A stretch of 64,000 nucleotides of DNA from Oasisia sp. SBJ-2009 (taxonomy: Eukaryota; Annelida; Polychaeta; Sabellida; Siboglinidae). The position numbers and the translations under genes were made by a program. The notes under the pieces are model-generated. The model was not told the DNA's origin and searched no databases. It saw only the letters and a list, made by a program, of their open reading frames with translations. Of the stretch, positions 61,098 through 64,000 are shown in pieces (the first letter of the stretch is position 1; each line of letters begins with the position of its first letter). The DNA lies in contig OZ024861.1 of assembly GCA_964017155.1 (NCBI GenBank), positions 53,334,309-53,398,308 of the forward strand, given 5' to 3'.

Positions 61098-64000
61098 TTG
61101 AGGTCGAAAAGACAGCGCGAATTGTGCCAGTCGCAAGCGCAGAGGTGCATGTTACTGCGCTGTGCATATGAAATGAGCGATAAACAGTTTGTTTATGCCG
61201 ACCACGCTGTCTTTTCGACCTCAAAAGTCTGCTAAGACGCGCTGTATACAAAACATTAATATGCGCAAGATGATTATAATTCATTGATTTAACAAAATCT
61301 AGTATCAAATGTTGGCAAAAATACAGTTATAATACCAAAATTGAGGTGGGCCCGACTTGTACATCAATGCCTACACTTGCGGGCGCGCAACTTCACGGGC
61401 ACTCTCTCATAAAAGCACGTATACTCTCAATTTGTTTTCAGTATTTCACTATTTGGCACTTATGTACAAGTCGGACCCACATCAATGTTGCTATTATATC
61501 AGTATTTTTGCCAACATTTGATACTTGATTAAATTAATTCATTCAATTATAATCATCTTGCGCGTATATATGTTTTATAAACAGCGCGTCTTGGCAAACT
61601 TTTGAGGTCGAAAAGACAGCGCGAATTGTGCCAGTCGCAAGCGCAGAGGTGCATGTTACTGCGCTGTGCATATGAAATGAGCGATAAACAGTTTGTTTAT
61701 GCCGACCACGTATACTCTCAATTTCTTTTCAGTATTTCACTATTTGGCACTTATGTACAAGTCGGACCCACCTCAATGTTGCTATTATATCAGTATTTTT
61801 GCCAACATTTGATACTTGATTAAATTAATTCATTCAATTATAATCATCTTGCGCGTATTCATGTTTAATAAACAGCGCGTCTTGGCAAACTTTTGAGGTC
61901 GAAAAGACAGCGCGAATTGTGCCAGTCGCAAGCGCAGAGGTGCATGTTACTGCGCTGTGCATATGAAATGAGCGATAAACAGTTTGTTTATGCCGACCAC
62001 GCTGTCTTTTCGACCTCAAAAGTCTGCTAAGACGCGCTGTATACAAAACATTAATATGCGCAAGATGATTATAATTGATTGATTTAACAAAATCTAGTAT
62101 CAAATGTTGGCAAAAATACAGTTATAATACCAAAATTGAGGTGGGCCCGACTTGTACATCAATGCCTACACTTGCGGGCGCGCAACTTCACGCGCACTCT
62201 CTCATAAAAGCACGTATACTCTCAATTTGTTTTCAGTATTTCACTATTTGGCACTTATGTACAAGTCGGACCCACATCAATGTTGCTATTATATCAGTAT
62301 TTTTGCCAACATTTGATACTTGATTAAATTAATTCATTCAATTATAATCATCTTGCGCGTATTTGTGTTTTATAAACAGCGCGTCTTGGCAAACTTTTGA
62401 GGTCGAAAAGACAGCGCGAATTGTGCCAGTCGCAAGCGCAGAGGTGCATGTTACTGCCCTGTGCATATGAAATGAGCGATAAACAGTTTGTTTATGCCGA
62501 CCACGTATACTCTCAATTTGTTTTCAGTATTTCACTATTTGGCACTTATGTACAAGTCGGACCCACATCAATGTTGCTATTATATCAGTATTTTTGCCAA
62601 CATTTGATACTTGATTAAATTAATTCATTCAATTATAATCATCTTGCGCGTATATATGTTTTATAAACAGCGCGTCTTGGCAAACTTTTGAGGTCGAAAA
62701 GACAGCGCGAATTGTGCCAGTCGCAAGCGCAGAGGTGCATGTTACTGCGCTGTGCATATGAAATGAGCGATAAACAGTTTGTTTATGCCGACCACGCTGT
62801 CTTTTCGACCTCAAAAGTCTGCTAAGAAGCGCTGTATATAAAACATTAATATGCGCAAGATGATTATAATTAATTGAATTAACAAAATCAAGTATCAAAT
62901 GTTGGCAAAAATACAGTTATAATACCAAAATTGAGGTGGGCCCGACTTGTACATAAGTGCCAACACTTGCGGGCGCGCAACTTCACGCGCACTCTCTCAT
63001 AAAAGCACGTATACTCTCAATTTGTTTTCAGTATTTCACTATTTGGCACTTATGTACAAGTCGGACCAACCTCAATGTTGCTATTATATCAGTATTTTTG
63101 CCAACATTTGTTACTTGATTAAATTAATTCATTCAATTATAATCATCTTGCGCGTATTTATGTTTTATAAACAGCGCGTCTTGGCAAACTTTTGAGGTCG
63201 AAAAGACAGCGCGAATTGTGCCAGTCGCAAGCGAAGAGGTGCATGTTACTGCGCTGTGCATATGAAATGAGCGATAAACATTTTGTTTATGCCGACCACG
63301 CTGTCTTTTCGACCTCAAAAGTCTGCTAAGACGCGCTGTATATAAAACATTAATATGCGCAAGATGATTATAATTGATTGAATTAACAAAATCAAGTATC
63401 AAATGTTGGCAAAAATACAGTTATAATACCAAAATTGAGGTGGGCCCGACTTGTACATCAATGCCTACACTTGCGGGCGCGCAACTTCACGCGCACTCTC
63501 TCATAAAAGCACGTATACTCTCAATTTGTTTTCAGTATTTCACTATTTGGCACTTATGTACAAGTCGGACCCACATCAATGTTGCTATTATATCAGTATT
63601 TTTGCCAACATTTGATACTTGATTAAATTAATTCATTCAATTATAATCATCTTGCGCGTATTTGTGTTTTATAAACAGCGCGTCTTGGCAAACTTTTGAG
63701 GTCGAAAAGACAGCGCGAATTGTGCCAGTCGCAAGCGCAGAGGTGCATGTTACTGCCCTGTGCATATGAAATGAGCGATAAACAGTTTGTTTATGCCGAC
63801 CACGTATACTCTCAATTTGTTTTCAGTATTTCACTATTTGGCACTTATGTACAAGTCGGACCCACATCAATGTTGCTATTATATCAGTATTTTTGCCAAC
63901 ATTTGATACTTGATTAAATTAATACATTCAATTATAATCATCTTGCGCGTATATATGTTTTATAAACAGCGCGTCTTGGCAAACTTTTCAGGTCGAAAAG

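Larger units (their letters stand above)
43851..64000 (+). repeat. Satellite A, right array
   Basis: Same family and orientation as the left array. S units begin at 47004, 47798, 49097, 50396, 51191, 52489, 53788, 54079, 54874, 55669, 55960, 56754, 57549, 57840, 58131, 58926, 59217, 60012, 60303, 61602, 62397 and 63696. L units (503-504 bp) begin at 43983, 44487, 44990, 45493, 45997, 46501, 47295, 48089, 48593, 49388, 49892, 50687, 51482, 51986, 52780, 53284, 54370, 55165, 56250, 57045, 58422, 59508, 60594, 61098, 61893, 62688 and 63192. Unit order is irregular (LS, LLS, LSS, LSSS). All L units are of the 504-bp type. Private variants include GTATACAAAACATTAATATG with TTGATTTAACAAAATCTAG. The array runs off the window end. 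Confidence 0.96.

Noticed and set aside
104..64000. Repeated open frames of 73 codons (plus) and 61-95 codons (minus) in satellite A
   Set aside because: They recur at the satellite period, overlap each other on opposite strands, begin at non-ATG codons in most copies, and vary exactly as the DNA repeat does. The basic RSKRQR segment is simply translation of the TTGAGGTCGAAAAGACAGCG box. No sign of selection for protein.
1..64000. CRISPR array
   Set aside because: Repeats are hundreds of bases long, directly abutting, without unique spacers, and the sequence is eukaryotic in character.
1..64000. CENP-B box or telomeric repeats
   Set aside because: I looked for the TTCG....A..CGGG pattern and for TTAGGG or TTAGG runs and saw no convincing instance in the satellites.

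Overview
This window looks like non-genic heterochromatin from a eukaryote, probably an animal. About 63 kb consists of two unrelated tandem satellite families plus one 4-kb terminal-inverted-repeat (TIR) element. I see no intact protein-coding gene, tRNA, complete rRNA or CRISPR array, and no bacterial gene organisation. Many open frames exist, but they recur identically at the satellite period and are consequences of the repeats. I cannot name the species.

Layout. (1) 1-27137: satellite A, left array. It has two building blocks: a short unit S (291 bp) and a long unit L (503-508 bp). L is S plus a 213-217-bp insert that is mostly an inverted copy of part of S, so every L forms a large hairpin. 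S and L mostly alternate, giving a 795/799-bp higher-order repeat (34 S, 34 L). (2) 27138-36315: satellite B, GC-rich, seven units of about 1.3 kb built from modules X (~179 bp), Y (~345 bp) and Z (190 or 206 bp), each starting with the same GATCCCCCGTAGACGGAT head. (3) 36316-37897: satellite B modules in inverted orientation. (4) 37898-41900: a TIR element with hundreds of bases of AATGGTATT-type subterminal repeats, a ~140-bp-arm palindrome, and an AT-rich interior with weak traces of decayed coding sequence on the minus strand. (5) 41901-43850: satellite B, forward again, with the most expanded CCGGGCCGCG tracts. (6) 43851-64000: satellite A, right array, same orientation as the left one but with different unit order (a run of L-type units without S, then mixed S/L with S doublets and one triplet).

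The most interesting observation is that satellite B is partly made of 28S rRNA gene sequence, and specifically of the universally conserved segment around the R2 retrotransposon / I-PpoI target site (TTAAGG|TAGCC). In Z modules the downstream flank of that site is kept almost intact and is followed by the upstream flank in inverted orientation. X modules carry a separate, more diverged copy of the same 28S segment. About thirty Z and twenty X copies are present. A site-specific rDNA element, or a rearranged rDNA fragment, may have seeded this satellite. That is inference; the 28S match is direct, judged against the well-known conserved sequence.

The two satellites and the TIR element are physically nested: the B block interrupts A at two points of the A unit that overlap by 51 bp, and the TIR element sits exactly where B changes orientation.
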